Shown: positions 28,055 through 37,057 of the stretch, piece after piece
Layout: each line of letters starts with the position of its first letter
Numbering within the stretch: the stretch's first letter is position 1
Assembly: GCA_963828285.1 (NCBI GenBank)
Contig: CAWHEB010000001.1
Location: 124,001 to 188,000 of the forward strand
From: DAIOEK01 sp963828285
Lineage (GTDB): Bacteria; Chloroflexota; Anaerolineae; Anaerolineales; Anaerolineaceae
DNA length: 64,000 nucleotides
Reading direction: 5' to 3'
Position numbers and translations under genes: made by a program
Notes under the pieces: generated by a model
The model's input: only the letters and a program-made list of their open reading frames with translations
Told to the model about the DNA's origin: nothing
The model's database searches: none

Positions 28055-29638
28055 TCACGCCCGAGGTAATGAAAGAATAACCATTGTACCTTTACCCGAA
28101 GCACTTTCGATATGGATGTTTCCACGCAAGCATTGAACAAGTCCCTTGGCAATGGGTAAACCAAGACCTGCGCCACGTCTTTGTTTCCCCCGAGCTGCCG
28201 GGGCTCGATAGAACCGTTCGAAAATATACGGCAAGTGCTCTTTAGGGATCCCTGCACCTTCATCAACAACCTTGATCTGAATTGTCGTAGGTGTGTAGTT
28301 TGCTTTAAAGGTGATCACACTATCTGCAGGGCTGTGTTTTAACGCATTATCTGTGATGATCCAGAGGATCTGTTTCAACCTTTCCGGATCTGTCAGAAGA
28401 TGCATATTCTCATGGTCAAGTACGATTCGGACATCATGCGTATAGCCTAGACGTTTTACCCTGATCGAGATATCTTCGAAGATGGTTTGAATGTGTACTG
28501 TCTCCAATTTCAGCGCTAATTTCTGATCATCCAAACGGGATAAAAGCAATAAATCATCAAAGAGCTTACTCATATCATCCACATCGGACAAAACATCATT
28601 GAGCAGCTTTTGGGATTCCATGTTTGGTTCGGACCGCAATGCAGTTTCGGTACTCGCACGGATCAAGGTTAGTGGGGTACGAAGTTCATGACTCGCATTT
28701 GCCACAAAATCACGCTGTTTTTCCATTGATTTTTGGGCAGGCATCAATGTTTTGCCAGCAAGCCACCAACTACCTACACCTGTAAAGATCAGGCAAATCA
28801 AGCCGATGCCCAACCAGCTTACCAGAAATTGGTTAAGGAGGCGCATCTGGTCATCCACCGGACGACCCAATTGGAGAAATGCGATATCCTGATTTTCAGG
28901 CAGGTAATAGGTCAATAAACGTACCGGGGTCCCACTTTGTAATTTGAGAGATCGAATGTCAATCCCGTCCCGCTTTGCATTTTGGAGAGCTGAGAGTTGA
29001 TCAGGCAGGCTGCTTTTGGGTCGGTTACTAGCGGAAACAATACCGCCTGATCGATCAATGCGGATAACAAAAATCGAGGCTAACTCACCGGTAAAAACAG
29101 CCTCATTTTCTGCGTTAGCTGGTTCTGGTGTTGATTGGGCAACAAGAATAGCATTAACTTTGACCTGTGAACGAGGATTAACGGTTCCATGTGATGGAAC
29201 ATCGGTGCCGGGAACCTTACTACTGTCATCTGATGATTCATCCTCAGGCTCAGGATCGGCACTGTTCTCAGGCTCCTCGTTGCTGTCTGATGGTTTGGAT
29301 GGTTTCTTCTGAGTTGGAATAAAGAGTGGGGCAAGAGTAGGGGGAACTGATTCTAGAGTCCCTTCTTCATCCTCGTCAGAGATTTCCGTCCAGGCGGGGG
29401 TAGGTATTCTAGGTTGTACAGTGATCAGGAATTCCTGTTCCGCAGCCTCAAGATCAGGTGTTATAGGTTGAGTTAAGGCTCTCAATTCCTGTGCCAGGCT
29501 ATATTTTAACAGGAGGTCTGTTGAAGATTGGAAGTAACTGGACAACCGATAATACAGACCAGCACCGACTGCGCCCACAAGAATCACTGATGCGAAGAAA
29601 TAAAAGAGAGTTAATTGGATCTGAAGTTTTCTAAGCAT
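28055..29638 (-). CDS. Sensor histidine kinase
   Basis: About 527 aa from the ATG at 29638, chosen because it overlaps the response-regulator stop by eight bases and begins with the first membrane segment (LTLFYFFASVILVGAVGAGL). The extracytoplasmic loop is long and contains an acidic, Ser/Pro-rich stretch (SADPEPEDESSDDSS). TM2 is WLGIGLICLIFTGVGSWWL. Then HisKA (NASHELRTPLTLI, phospho-His) and HATPase (DNALKHSP; DEGAGIPKEHLPYIFERFY; GAGLGLPIAKGLV). Together with the response regulator it is divergent from the PepSY/ApbE operon, which it probably controls. Confidence 0.93.
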   Translation of the reverse strand: MLRKLQIQLTLFYFFASVILVGAVGAGLYYRLSSYFQSSTDLLLKYSLAQELRALTQPITPDLEAAEQEFLITVQPRIPTPAWTEISDEDEEGTLESVPPTLAPLFIPTQKKPSKPSDSNEEPENSADPEPEDESSDDSSKVPGTDVPSHGTVNPRSQVKVNAILVAQSTPEPANAENEAVFTGELASIFVIRIDRSGGIVSASNRPKSSLPDQLSALQNAKRDGIDIRSLKLQSGTPVRLLTYYLPENQDIAFLQLGRPVDDQMRLLNQFLVSWLGIGLICLIFTGVGSWWLAGKTLMPAQKSMEKQRDFVANASHELRTPLTLIRASTETALRSEPNMESQKLLNDVLSDVDDMSKLFDDLLLLSRLDDQKLALKLETVHIQTIFEDISIRVKRLGYTHDVRIVLDHENMHLLTDPERLKQILWIITDNALKHSPADSVITFKANYTPTTIQIKVVDEGAGIPKEHLPYIFERFYRAPAARGKQRRGAGLGLPIAKGLVQCLRGNIHIESASGKGTMVILSLPRA

Positions 29639-30314
29639 AATCCGGGTCCAATCGATAGCCAACTCCGCGCACCGTTTGGATGGGATCAGATTTTCCTGGC
29701 AGGTTCAGTTTTTTTCGTAAATATGAAATATAGACATCTACCATTTCAGCTTGTACGTTTCTTTCATAAGACCAGACATAATCCAATATATTTTGACGAG
29801 TGAGTATTTGTTTTGGGTGTCTGAGGAAGTATTCAAGCAGATCCCATTCGGTTTTTGTCAGGTCAAGAGCAGAATCACCCCGCCGGGCTGATCTGACATT
29901 TGTATCCATGACCAGACTACCACAGCGGATCTCCTGTGTATCGCCGGCTTGATTAGTAAACCTTCTGGTGATCGAACGTAGCCTGGCTAACAATTCATCA
30001 AATGTAAACGGTTTGACCAGGTAGTCATCAGCTCCACTGTCGAGACCAGCTACACGATCCTCCATTTGCCCTCGGGCTGTCAGCATTAGGATACCCATCG
30101 GCACCTTCGCTCGTCTAATTTCGCGAACAATTGAAGGTCCATCCCGCTCAGGAAGCATCCAATCAATCACAGCGAGGTCATGGATTCCACGCAAGGCTAA
30201 TTCAAGACCAGATGCGCCATCATGCATTTGATCCACTGCATAATGCTCCTGTTCAAGCACTTTGGCCAGTAAGCCTGCCAGCCGGATGTCATCTTCTATG
30301 ATCAAAACGCGCAT
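29631..30314 (-). CDS. OmpR/PhoB-family response regulator
   Basis: 227 aa. REC domain with acidic pocket EDD near residue 7, phospho-acceptor Asp in VIDWMLPERDGP and Lys in LVKPFTFDELLARL; C-terminal winged helix (LDLTKTEWDLLEYFLRHPKQ; TVRGVGYRLDPD). A DNA-binding transcription factor paired with the overlapping histidine kinase. The adjacent divergent operon (PepSY protein, ApbE, ferric-reductase-like) is the natural target. Confidence 0.95.
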   Translation of the reverse strand: MRVLIIEDDIRLAGLLAKVLEQEHYAVDQMHDGASGLELALRGIHDLAVIDWMLPERDGPSIVREIRRAKVPMGILMLTARGQMEDRVAGLDSGADDYLVKPFTFDELLARLRSITRRFTNQAGDTQEIRCGSLVMDTNVRSARRGDSALDLTKTEWDLLEYFLRHPKQILTRQNILDYVWSYERNVQAEMVDVYISYLRKKLNLPGKSDPIQTVRGVGYRLDPDYA

Positions 30315-30481
30315 ATTGAATTTTTACCCACACATATTGTAATCCGGGACGTTGAAAGGTCCCTGCACTAAATATAACCCCGAAAGATTGGAAAATTCTT
30401 GGAAAATTGGAGTCTCATTTCAAGGAAACATTTATCTCTGTTCACTACAATGATTACTAATTGCATAAATGGAGGAACCTA

Positions 30482-31225
30482 ATGAATAAAAAAGCGATTC
30501 TCATATCTGTACTCATCACCACCTTTATTTTAGGTAGTGTGGCAGCAATTGTCAAAGCGAACTCCGCAGCGAATGATGCTGCCCAGGTTGCCGAGCTTCA
30601 GGATCTGCTTGCTCAAAAAGATGCTGAGTATGCCCAGACGATCGAAGAAGCGAATGCCAGATTAACCGAAGCTAACCGATTGTTAGCGGGAAACTCGCCA
30701 TCTAATGATCAAAGTATCGTTAATGCTTCAAGCAAGTATGCTGTTTCAATTCCACAAGCTGTGGAAGCGGCTATGCGCGCCGGAAAACTACCTCCCACCG
30801 CATCCGGTAAAGCAGAGTTGGTGGATTTTAGTGGTGTAGCGGCGTATGATGTGAAATTTGAGACAGGGGAACAGTTCTATATCGATGCTCAAAAGGGTGA
30901 TGTCTTGTTCAACAGTTTACTGGGTGGTCCCGGGCAGGTAGTCACTGTTGAGACAGCATTGGCCGCAGCGGCGAATGCCCTTCCTGGCGGGGTGATCGTC
31001 AATCAGCATATCAGTAATTTTAATAATATCCCCGCATACGAATTCCAATTCAACAGTGGAGAACAAGTTTGGGTGAGTATGAGCGGACAAGTACTTTCAA
31101 TCGTTCAAGTTCAAACTGTCTCAACCGGATCTTACCAAACGGCATCCACCGAAACAAAAAAGGCTGCGAAGAAAGCCAAATCAGGTTCGCACGAAAGCGA
31201 GCATGAATTTGAAGATGATGATTAG
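30482..31225 (+). CDS. Exported double-PepSY protein
   Basis: 247 aa from the ATG at 30482, set by GGAGG seven bases before it. N-terminal signal/anchor (ILISVLITTFILGSVAAIV), a short coiled coil (LQDLLAQKDAEYAQTIEEAN), then two PepSY-like repeats: one around VEAAMRAGKLPP ... YDVKFETGEQFYID and one around LAAAANALPGG ... YEFQFNSGEQVWVS. The C-terminus is Lys-rich then His/Glu/Asp-rich (SGSHESEHEFEDDD). PepSY domains are common in membrane redox and metal-linked systems. First gene of a plus-strand operon with ApbE and a ferric-reductase-like protein, divergent from the two-component system. Confidence 0.8.
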   Translation: MNKKAILISVLITTFILGSVAAIVKANSAANDAAQVAELQDLLAQKDAEYAQTIEEANARLTEANRLLAGNSPSNDQSIVNASSKYAVSIPQAVEAAMRAGKLPPTASGKAELVDFSGVAAYDVKFETGEQFYIDAQKGDVLFNSLLGGPGQVVTVETALAAAANALPGGVIVNQHISNFNNIPAYEFQFNSGEQVWVSMSGQVLSIVQVQTVSTGSYQTASTETKKAAKKAKSGSHESEHEFEDDD

Positions 31226-31260
31226 AATGGTTGAATTTATTCATAGCACTGGAGGTATCC

Positions 31261-31683
31261 ATGGAAATCAAACCAAAAACTAAACCCACAGAAGGCTTTT
31301 TGAATAGTGTCAAGGTTGTTATTATCTCGCTTGCGGCAGGTATTACCTTTCTGGTGTGGAGTTTTCTTTCTGCCAAAGTGATCAAAGCTAACAACCAAGA
31401 AGTTCAATCAGATCCAAACGCAAATTCAGCGGATGCACAGCCAGAAGGATTGCCCACCTTGATCAGCCTGATGGTTCCATCCACAGCGAGTGTGAATTCA
31501 CAAGTATCCAATGACCTCACACAACCCACGCTGCGGAGTGTCAGTGCGCCAACTGCCATGCCTTCCATCGGAGCTCCAATTGTCCAGACTGTGATTCAGT
31601 ATGTTCCTTCAGGCGGCGGTGGCACTGCGAAATCGGGTAAAAAATCATCCAGAAAATCGAGCACTTCGACACGGACTTCGTAA
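31261..31683 (+). CDS. Single-TM accessory protein of the flavin redox operon
   Basis: 140 aa from the ATG at 31261 behind GGAGGTATCC. One membrane segment (VKVVIISLAAGITFLVWSFL, about residues 16-36), an extracellular Pro/Ser/Thr-rich stretch, and a Gly then Lys/Ser-rich C-terminus (SGGGGTAKSGKKSSRKSS). No family recognised. Its stop codon overlaps the ApbE start (TAATG), so the two are translationally coupled. It may be a scaffold or an acceptor within the complex; that is inference. Confidence 0.7.
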   Translation: MEIKPKTKPTEGFLNSVKVVIISLAAGITFLVWSFLSAKVIKANNQEVQSDPNANSADAQPEGLPTLISLMVPSTASVNSQVSNDLTQPTLRSVSAPTAMPSIGAPIVQTVIQYVPSGGGGTAKSGKKSSRKSSTSTRTS

Positions 31684-32609
31684 TGATCGATGAAATCAGG
31701 TTTCATGCGATGGGGACGGATATGCTGGTGATGATCGAATTACCCAAAACAGCCCATCGCTACCTTGCACAAGTTCCAGATTGGTTCGAAAAGTGGGAAC
31801 AGATTTTTAGCCGATTCCGGATCGATAGTGAACTGAGCCTGATGAACAGATCAAACGGGAAAAGCATAGCTGTTAGCGATGAGATGTGGAAAGTGTTACA
31901 GCTTTGCCTGGATATTGAGGAAAAAACGAATGGAATCATTACTCCTGTCGTAAGCGATGCGCTGGTCGCGGCAGGTTATGATCAAACTTTTGAAAAGATC
32001 AGAACCAATCCAGGCATGAATAGCTGGGATCCAATTTACCCGCAATATGGACTGGAATCCATCCATTTTGACCACCAATTTCATTCTGTAACACTGATGA
32101 ATGAAATTCATCTCGATTTTGGCGGAATTGTAAAAGGGTGGGCTGCGAAACAGACTATGGAAAGATTGAAGAAATATGGATCAGTGATGGTAGATTGCGG
32201 TGGAGATATCTCCATATCTGGACCACTTGCGGATGGAACAGGATGGGAGGTTGGAATTGAAGACCCGGCAAATCTCGGGCACGAGTTATTTGCAGTAGAA
32301 CTCAAAAACCACTCCATTGCAACATCGGGAATCAATCGCCGACATTGGATGCGCGGGAATTTATCCATGCATCATTTAATCGATCCGCGTACCTGGGAAC
32401 CTGCTGTAACAGAACTAATTACTGCAACAATCATAGCTGATGATGTTATATCGGCTGAAATGGCAGCTAAAATGGCAGTCATCTGTGGAGTAGATTCCGC
32501 GATTTCGTGGATGCAATCACAGGGGAATTTCCAACAAATATGCTTTCATCAGGACGGACGAATCATTTTTGGCGGGAATTTGGTCGAAGTTAAGGTGTAT
32601 GAATCATGA
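31683..32609 (+). CDS. apbE: FAD:protein FMN transferase (ApbE)
   Basis: 308 aa. Family motifs: MGTDMLVM near the N-terminus, IHLDFGGIVKGWAAKQTMER, VDCGGDISISG, HHLIDPRTWEPA and the metal/substrate region MAAKMAVICGVD. ApbE covalently links FMN to Ser/Thr of target redox proteins outside the membrane. No obvious signal peptide, so it may act in the cytoplasm or be a non-cleaved form. Overlaps the following ferric-reductase-like gene by four bases (ATGA). Confidence 0.93.
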   Translation: MIDEIRFHAMGTDMLVMIELPKTAHRYLAQVPDWFEKWEQIFSRFRIDSELSLMNRSNGKSIAVSDEMWKVLQLCLDIEEKTNGIITPVVSDALVAAGYDQTFEKIRTNPGMNSWDPIYPQYGLESIHFDHQFHSVTLMNEIHLDFGGIVKGWAAKQTMERLKKYGSVMVDCGGDISISGPLADGTGWEVGIEDPANLGHELFAVELKNHSIATSGINRRHWMRGNLSMHHLIDPRTWEPAVTELITATIIADDVISAEMAAKMAVICGVDSAISWMQSQGNFQQICFHQDGRIIFGGNLVEVKVYES

Positions 32610-33304
32610 CAACAATTGAGATCCAAGCTAACAAACCTATAGATGGAGAATTGCCACAAGGCGGTCAATTATCAATCTGGTTAATCGGTGTATTCGCCTT
32701 ATTGGGAATACTTTTTTCAGCAATCACCATCCCGATCTTGTTGCCGGGATTAGTCGGGTCCATCTCAGGTGCAGAACCCAAGGTCTTCTGGTATCTGTCG
32801 CGTGGTACCGCAATCGTATCGTATCTATTCTTATGGATTTCAATGGTATTGGGATTACTGATCACCAGCAAGACTGCAAAGTATTTTCCGGGGGCGTATA
32901 CTGCCAATGATCTACACCAGTTCATCAGTATCAACGGGTTGATCACTGGATTGCTTCATGGAATGCTTCTTTTAGGAGATAAGTACTTCAAAGTAAATGT
33001 CGCACAGGTGTTTATACCTTTTAGCATTTCCACATATCGACCCATATGGGTGGGATTAGGACAGATTGCGTTCTATATTTGGGGAATATTGGTGCTTTCT
33101 TTCTATTTGAAGAAGCATATGGGATATAAAACATGGCGGGCAATGCACTTTGTCAGTTTTTTGATCTTTGCCGGCGTCCTGATGCACGGCATCACCTCAG
33201 GGACAGATACAACCAATCTTGTGATGCAATTTGTCTATTGGGTCAGTGGCGGCAGTGTGGTATTGCTAACTTTTTACCGGATCCTGGCAAAAGTAGGCAA
33301 CTAA
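32606..33304 (+). CDS. Ferric reductase-like transmembrane protein
   Basis: 232 aa with about six hydrophobic segments (IWLIGVFALLGILFSAITIP; TAIVSYLFLWISMVLGLLIT; INGLITGLLHGMLLL; IAFYIWGILVLSFYL; MHFVSFLIFAGVLMHGI; YWVSGGSVVLLTFYRIL). His residues in LHGMLL, LKKHMGYK, AMHFVSF and LMHGITSG are placed for b-type heme ligation as in the ferric-reductase/MsrQ fold. Likely shuttles electrons across the membrane to the ApbE-modified partner. Last gene of the operon. Confidence 0.88.
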   Translation: MTTIEIQANKPIDGELPQGGQLSIWLIGVFALLGILFSAITIPILLPGLVGSISGAEPKVFWYLSRGTAIVSYLFLWISMVLGLLITSKTAKYFPGAYTANDLHQFISINGLITGLLHGMLLLGDKYFKVNVAQVFIPFSISTYRPIWVGLGQIAFYIWGILVLSFYLKKHMGYKTWRAMHFVSFLIFAGVLMHGITSGTDTTNLVMQFVYWVSGGSVVLLTFYRILAKVGN

Positions 33305-33423
33305 TAATTCATCCAGAAATATTTCTATATCTATTTTAGAAAATGGACACAGCATAAAATCTGATATTTGAATGATGCTTTCAGAATATCTACCGATACC
33401 AAATCATTTGGTTTGGTCGGTAC

Positions 33424-33645
33424 TCAGGTTAATTTATTTGCTTCAACCAGAAATTTATCAACCATCTCTTTGGTCAATCCCATTTGTCTGGCTTGTGGCA
33501 TGTCAGTCACTGCACGTATTGTCATCCCACCTGCAAGCAAGAGCATAGGATTGCTGGTAGCTCCCGGGACATAATTCTCCAATAATGCCTTTACCTTAGG
33601 GTTTTGGAGGAGTTCGTTTATCTTCGAATCCAGTGTATATGTCAT
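33424..33645 (-). CDS. Small helical protein of unknown function
   Basis: 73 aa, preceded by AAGGAG at good spacing. Pattern INELLQNPKVKALLENYVPG ... MTIRAVTDMPQARQMGLTKE resembles a small helical module I recall at the C-terminus of some glycosidases and as a stand-alone protein. It follows the methyltransferase on the minus strand after a 75-base gap, so it could be the end of that operon or independent. Confidence 0.6.
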   Translation of the reverse strand: MTYTLDSKINELLQNPKVKALLENYVPGATSNPMLLLAGGMTIRAVTDMPQARQMGLTKEMVDKFLVEANKLT

Positions 33646-33719
33646 TAATAACTCCTTAATAAGTAATTGAATAATATTATTTTAGCAACTTGTAAGGTAA
33701 ATGATAATCATCCATATAA

Positions 33720-34484
33720 CTAACCGGCTGACTTAACTGCCTTGAGATAAAACACCGGCAGGTACTGCACCCTGAAGCCATTAGAACGGCTTTGTCGTTC
33801 TAATTCGTCGAGTTGTAATATTCTTTCAGCACTTAATTGCTCTCCAAGGTCTGCCTGGAGAGCAATTGATTCATTTTCGCTCAAGAAGAACCGGAAGATG
33901 GGATCCATTCACCACCTGAAACACCAATCTGTTCGACAGTCAGTCCTGATTGATGACACCAATCACCCAATTTCCGTCCGGCATCAGCGAGTGATCCCTT
34001 GATCGATCAAAGACAATAGTTGTTGTTTCGCCAGTTTTGCGAAGTCCTGTGGATACTCGATCCTGGCGAGATAATCCGGTTCAGCAAGGCAGAGAAGAAT
34101 ACCACCTGGTTTAAGGACCCGTTTAATCTCCCAAAGGGCATCTACTGGTTCGTTCAACCACAGCAATAAGTAATGGCAAGTCACCAGATCAAAGGTATTG
34201 GCTAAAAAGGGAATATGATAAGCATCAGCACAGGAAACTCGGGAGAAGCCTGTAGTATGTTTGGCGTAGGATACACGGGGGAAATCCAGATCGAATCCAA
34301 ATATCCGTATCTCCGGATATGGGTCAAAATCAGATAGCAATGCACCTGTACCGCAGCCAACATCAAGGACGGACTTAATTTGAGTAAGATCAATTTTTTC
34401 ATAAAGATACTGGCGGCTGTGTTTTGTCCAAGCGGATTGCTGATTAAACCGCTGATGCCATTCTTCCAGATTTTGGGTTCTCAT
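33720..34484 (-). CDS. Class I SAM-dependent methyltransferase, with two compensating frameshifts
   Basis: The first frame (34484 to 33984) has the SAM-binding motif VLDVGCGTGALLSDFD, the acidic FGFDLD, and motif post II (DLVTCHYLLLWLNEPVDALW; VLKPGGILLCLAEPDY). It stops early, but another frame continues ADAGRKLGDWCHQSGLTVEQ to GGEW, and the first frame then resumes to 33720. One inserted base near 33990 and a compensating shift near 33905 give a normal ~255-residue methyltransferase. The ATG overlaps the stop of the upstream radical SAM-like gene (ATGA), so it belongs to the 33.7-39.1 kb operon. The acceptor is unknown; the operon suggests a peptide or protein target. Confidence 0.8.
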
Positions 34485-35659
34485 TCATCCCTGGTTGGTC
34501 TGGCTGCCCAGATTGTATCCCAACGATCTGAAAGTAGATTACCCATGACGTGGTTAACGGACTGCGCCGGCAGAACATCACCATCTGGTTCGACATATAA
34601 CCATGCTTTGCCAGCACCTTCGATGATCTTTTCGTTTTTTATTTCCAGATTGACAGGATTCTGGGCTGAATAAGGAACCGGGAGATCCCACACCAAAGAT
34701 AAACCAATTCGGGCTGCGTAATCTGCTGTTTCTTTTACTTGTGTTTCCAATTCCGGATTATTTGTGCTAAGAGAAATGCTCTTGATACCCATGCGTTGTA
34801 ATCGATCCAAAATCTCTTCCGGCTTGGACCGTATTGTCTCCGAAATAGTCAGGTGGACGGTAACGAAAATATCTTCATTGATCGCATCGCGAACCGCCTC
34901 CCAGGACTGTTCTTCTTTTGGATCGAGAACGAGAAGGAGATGATCCAACCCCGCATTCAATAGCGAATGGAAATACTCTGAATTGGCCAGTCGGTAACCA
35001 TCAGTCAACAACCCAGTCACCTGCCCCAGTTTTTCAGCAGACGCAATGATGTCAGGCAGATCGGGCCTTAGAGTGGGCTCTCCACCGGTGAAGATCACAT
35101 GGGGAATCCCAGCCTGCCAGGCATTTTCCAGCAACTTCGACCATTCTTCAGTAAGCATTTCGCGCTTGACCCGTTCAACTGGTGCAGCGCTTTGAGCCGT
35201 CTCTTCGGACAATCGATAGGTCAATGCACAGTCCAGCCGATATGGAGCTGAGATGTTGGTTGTGTAGGGGTCTTTTCGATCAAAGCCGAAGTAGGTCACC
35301 GGATCGAGATCTTCGCTCTGTGCCAGGCGGAGGATGGTGGATTTGAAGTCCGACATGTCCTGCTTGATCATCAAGTCAGATGCCTGGTACCTGCTCTTCA
35401 TCGTATTCAGGATTGTGTTCTCTGATGCATTATTTACTAAATAGAAGGCATATTCAGTGGCAGTTTGATTGAGATGGAGGGTGGTGTGAGCGTTAATGAT
35501 CAATAGCCCGGTACCATCCGGTTCCACACGAAGATGCATGCGGTATTGTGGATTCGCATCCGCAGGACTTTGATAGTGGTACATTCCCTGAGGCAAGAGA
35601 GCTGGTGGTGTGGTATCGCGGTGCAATAAGCGGTTGACAAGTGTGATCAGTTTATCCAT
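34481..35659 (-). CDS. PqqD-fused radical SAM/SPASM paralogue lacking all cluster cysteines
   Basis: 392 aa. Residues ~25-110 form a PqqD-like recognition domain (INAHTTLHLNQTATEYAFYL). The radical SAM-like barrel aligns closely with the neighbouring enzyme: APYRLDCALTYR and PHVIFTGGEPTLRPDLPDI match its APYRMDLAVTYR and PHVVFTGGEPTLRSDLPEL. But where the neighbour has CNNDCLHC this protein has LSEETAQS (about residues 150-157), and the SPASM region (YVEPDGDVLPAQSVNHVMGN) has lost its Cys and ends early. It cannot bind a 4Fe-4S cluster by the usual motif. The frame is intact and the SAM-binding GGEP is kept, so it is more likely a non-catalytic partner than a pseudogene. Starts 31 bases after the neighbour. 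Confidence 0.85.
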   Translation of the reverse strand: MDKLITLVNRLLHRDTTPPALLPQGMYHYQSPADANPQYRMHLRVEPDGTGLLIINAHTTLHLNQTATEYAFYLVNNASENTILNTMKSRYQASDLMIKQDMSDFKSTILRLAQSEDLDPVTYFGFDRKDPYTTNISAPYRLDCALTYRLSEETAQSAAPVERVKREMLTEEWSKLLENAWQAGIPHVIFTGGEPTLRPDLPDIIASAEKLGQVTGLLTDGYRLANSEYFHSLLNAGLDHLLLVLDPKEEQSWEAVRDAINEDIFVTVHLTISETIRSKPEEILDRLQRMGIKSISLSTNNPELETQVKETADYAARIGLSLVWDLPVPYSAQNPVNLEIKNEKIIEGAGKAWLYVEPDGDVLPAQSVNHVMGNLLSDRWDTIWAARPTRDE

Positions 35660-35690
35660 CTCTTATCCCTCCAAGGTTAATGGTACAGAT

Positions 35691-37041
35691 TCAGTAATTT
35701 CTTTCATCCGGTGTACGATGCAGTGGACATCCACCACCGCATTCAGCAATCAATGCACAATCCCCACATTTTGCGGGCAAGCCATGCCGTTCACGTAAAC
35801 TAATCGAGATGGGATGATTCCAAATGGAATCCCATGAGTCAGTCAGCAGGTTTCCCAGTGGCTGATAATAAGATTGGCAGGGTAAAACCGCGCCATCGGG
35901 TTCGATGCACATGTTATATAGTGCTGCGGTGCAACCTTTGACACCGACATCATGTGAAACCGGGTCAAAGCGGCAATACTCTGTTGGGGTGTACCAGATC
36001 AGTTTCTGACTTTGTGACGAAGTGTGTTCTTTGGCAATTTCGAGCAATTCCGGCAATTCCGATTCCCGCAATCCGCTGCCCACATTAGAGCCCTTACCTG
36101 AATATATCAATGAATTTAGCCCAATGGTGGGCACACCAAGATCAGCCAGAAAATTCAGCGTTGCTTTCAACTCCACACTATTGGCTTGAAGCATGGTTGT
36201 ATTCGTCATCACATATAAGGGAGACTTCAATGCGTTCTGTATACCAAGCACAGTTTGCCGATGGGCACCTTTCGCATTCACAATGGCATCATGGATATCA
36301 GGATCGTGGGATTCCAGGGTAATCTGCACATGGTCCAGACCGGCATCTACCAGAGTCTGAAGATATACAGGGTCGGATATTCTTCTGCCATTGGTGTTCA
36401 ATCCAGTAATCAAACCCAGATTTTCGGCGTAGGCTATCAATTCGGGGAGATCTGACCGAAGGGTAGGCTCACCACCAGTAAAAACCACATGCGGAATAGC
36501 AAGGTCCCAGACTTTATCGAGGATACGCTTCCAACACGCAGTATCCATTTCGGCAAAATCCCGGGGCCGATCGTTATAGCAATGCAAACAATCGTTATTA
36601 CACCGATAGGTTACAGCCAGATCCATACGATAAGGAGCAGATGGACGGGCTGAGAAAGGCATTTGATTATCCAGCATCAAGTCATGAACCGGGCACACGC
36701 CATCCGGCCGGATGATCTCATCCACCTGGGACTGCGATCTGGTCATAATCTGCTTTGAGCTGCTCAAGGGCAACATGATATCGACGTTGTATGCTTTTCA
36801 ATGTTTCCAAAGCAGGTTTCTTCTCAAGATGACGGATCGCCATCCAGGCTGCGGTCTGATTGAGGTGCATTACCCGATTGGCATTAATGATCAATACTCC
36901 GCTACCATCTTCGTCGATCCGTAGATGAATGCGTGATTTTTCATCCAACTGGTCATAACGAAAATGGTAGAGGCCAGTTGATGGGATATCAACAACTGGT
37001 TTCGAAAAGACATCTTTCAGGTTGCGAAAAGGGTTTTGCAA
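35691..37041 (-). CDS. PqqD-fused radical SAM/SPASM enzyme, one frameshift near 36740
   Basis: About 450 aa when a one-base insertion near 36740 is removed; the paralogue next door has the same domains in one frame. The first part (from a TTG at 37041, weak GGA site) is PqqD-like (INANRVMHLNQTAAWMAIRH). The second has the radical SAM motif CNNDCLHC, the GGEPTLR SAM contact and a full SPASM domain (GCTAALYNMCIEPDGAVLPC ... AKCGDCALIAECGGGCPLH) for auxiliary clusters. Such enzymes with a RiPP recognition element modify peptides, often forming thioether or C-C bonds at Cys or nearby residues. It starts 16 bases after the gene for a protein with a seven-Cys tail, the obvious candidate substrate. 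Confidence 0.88.
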
Positions 37042-37057
37042 CAGTTATTTCCGATCT

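Noticed and set aside
31093..31140. ApbE flavinylation motif in the PepSY protein
   Set aside because: STGSYQTAS does not fit the SGA(T/S) consensus well enough to call; mentioned only as a weak possibility.
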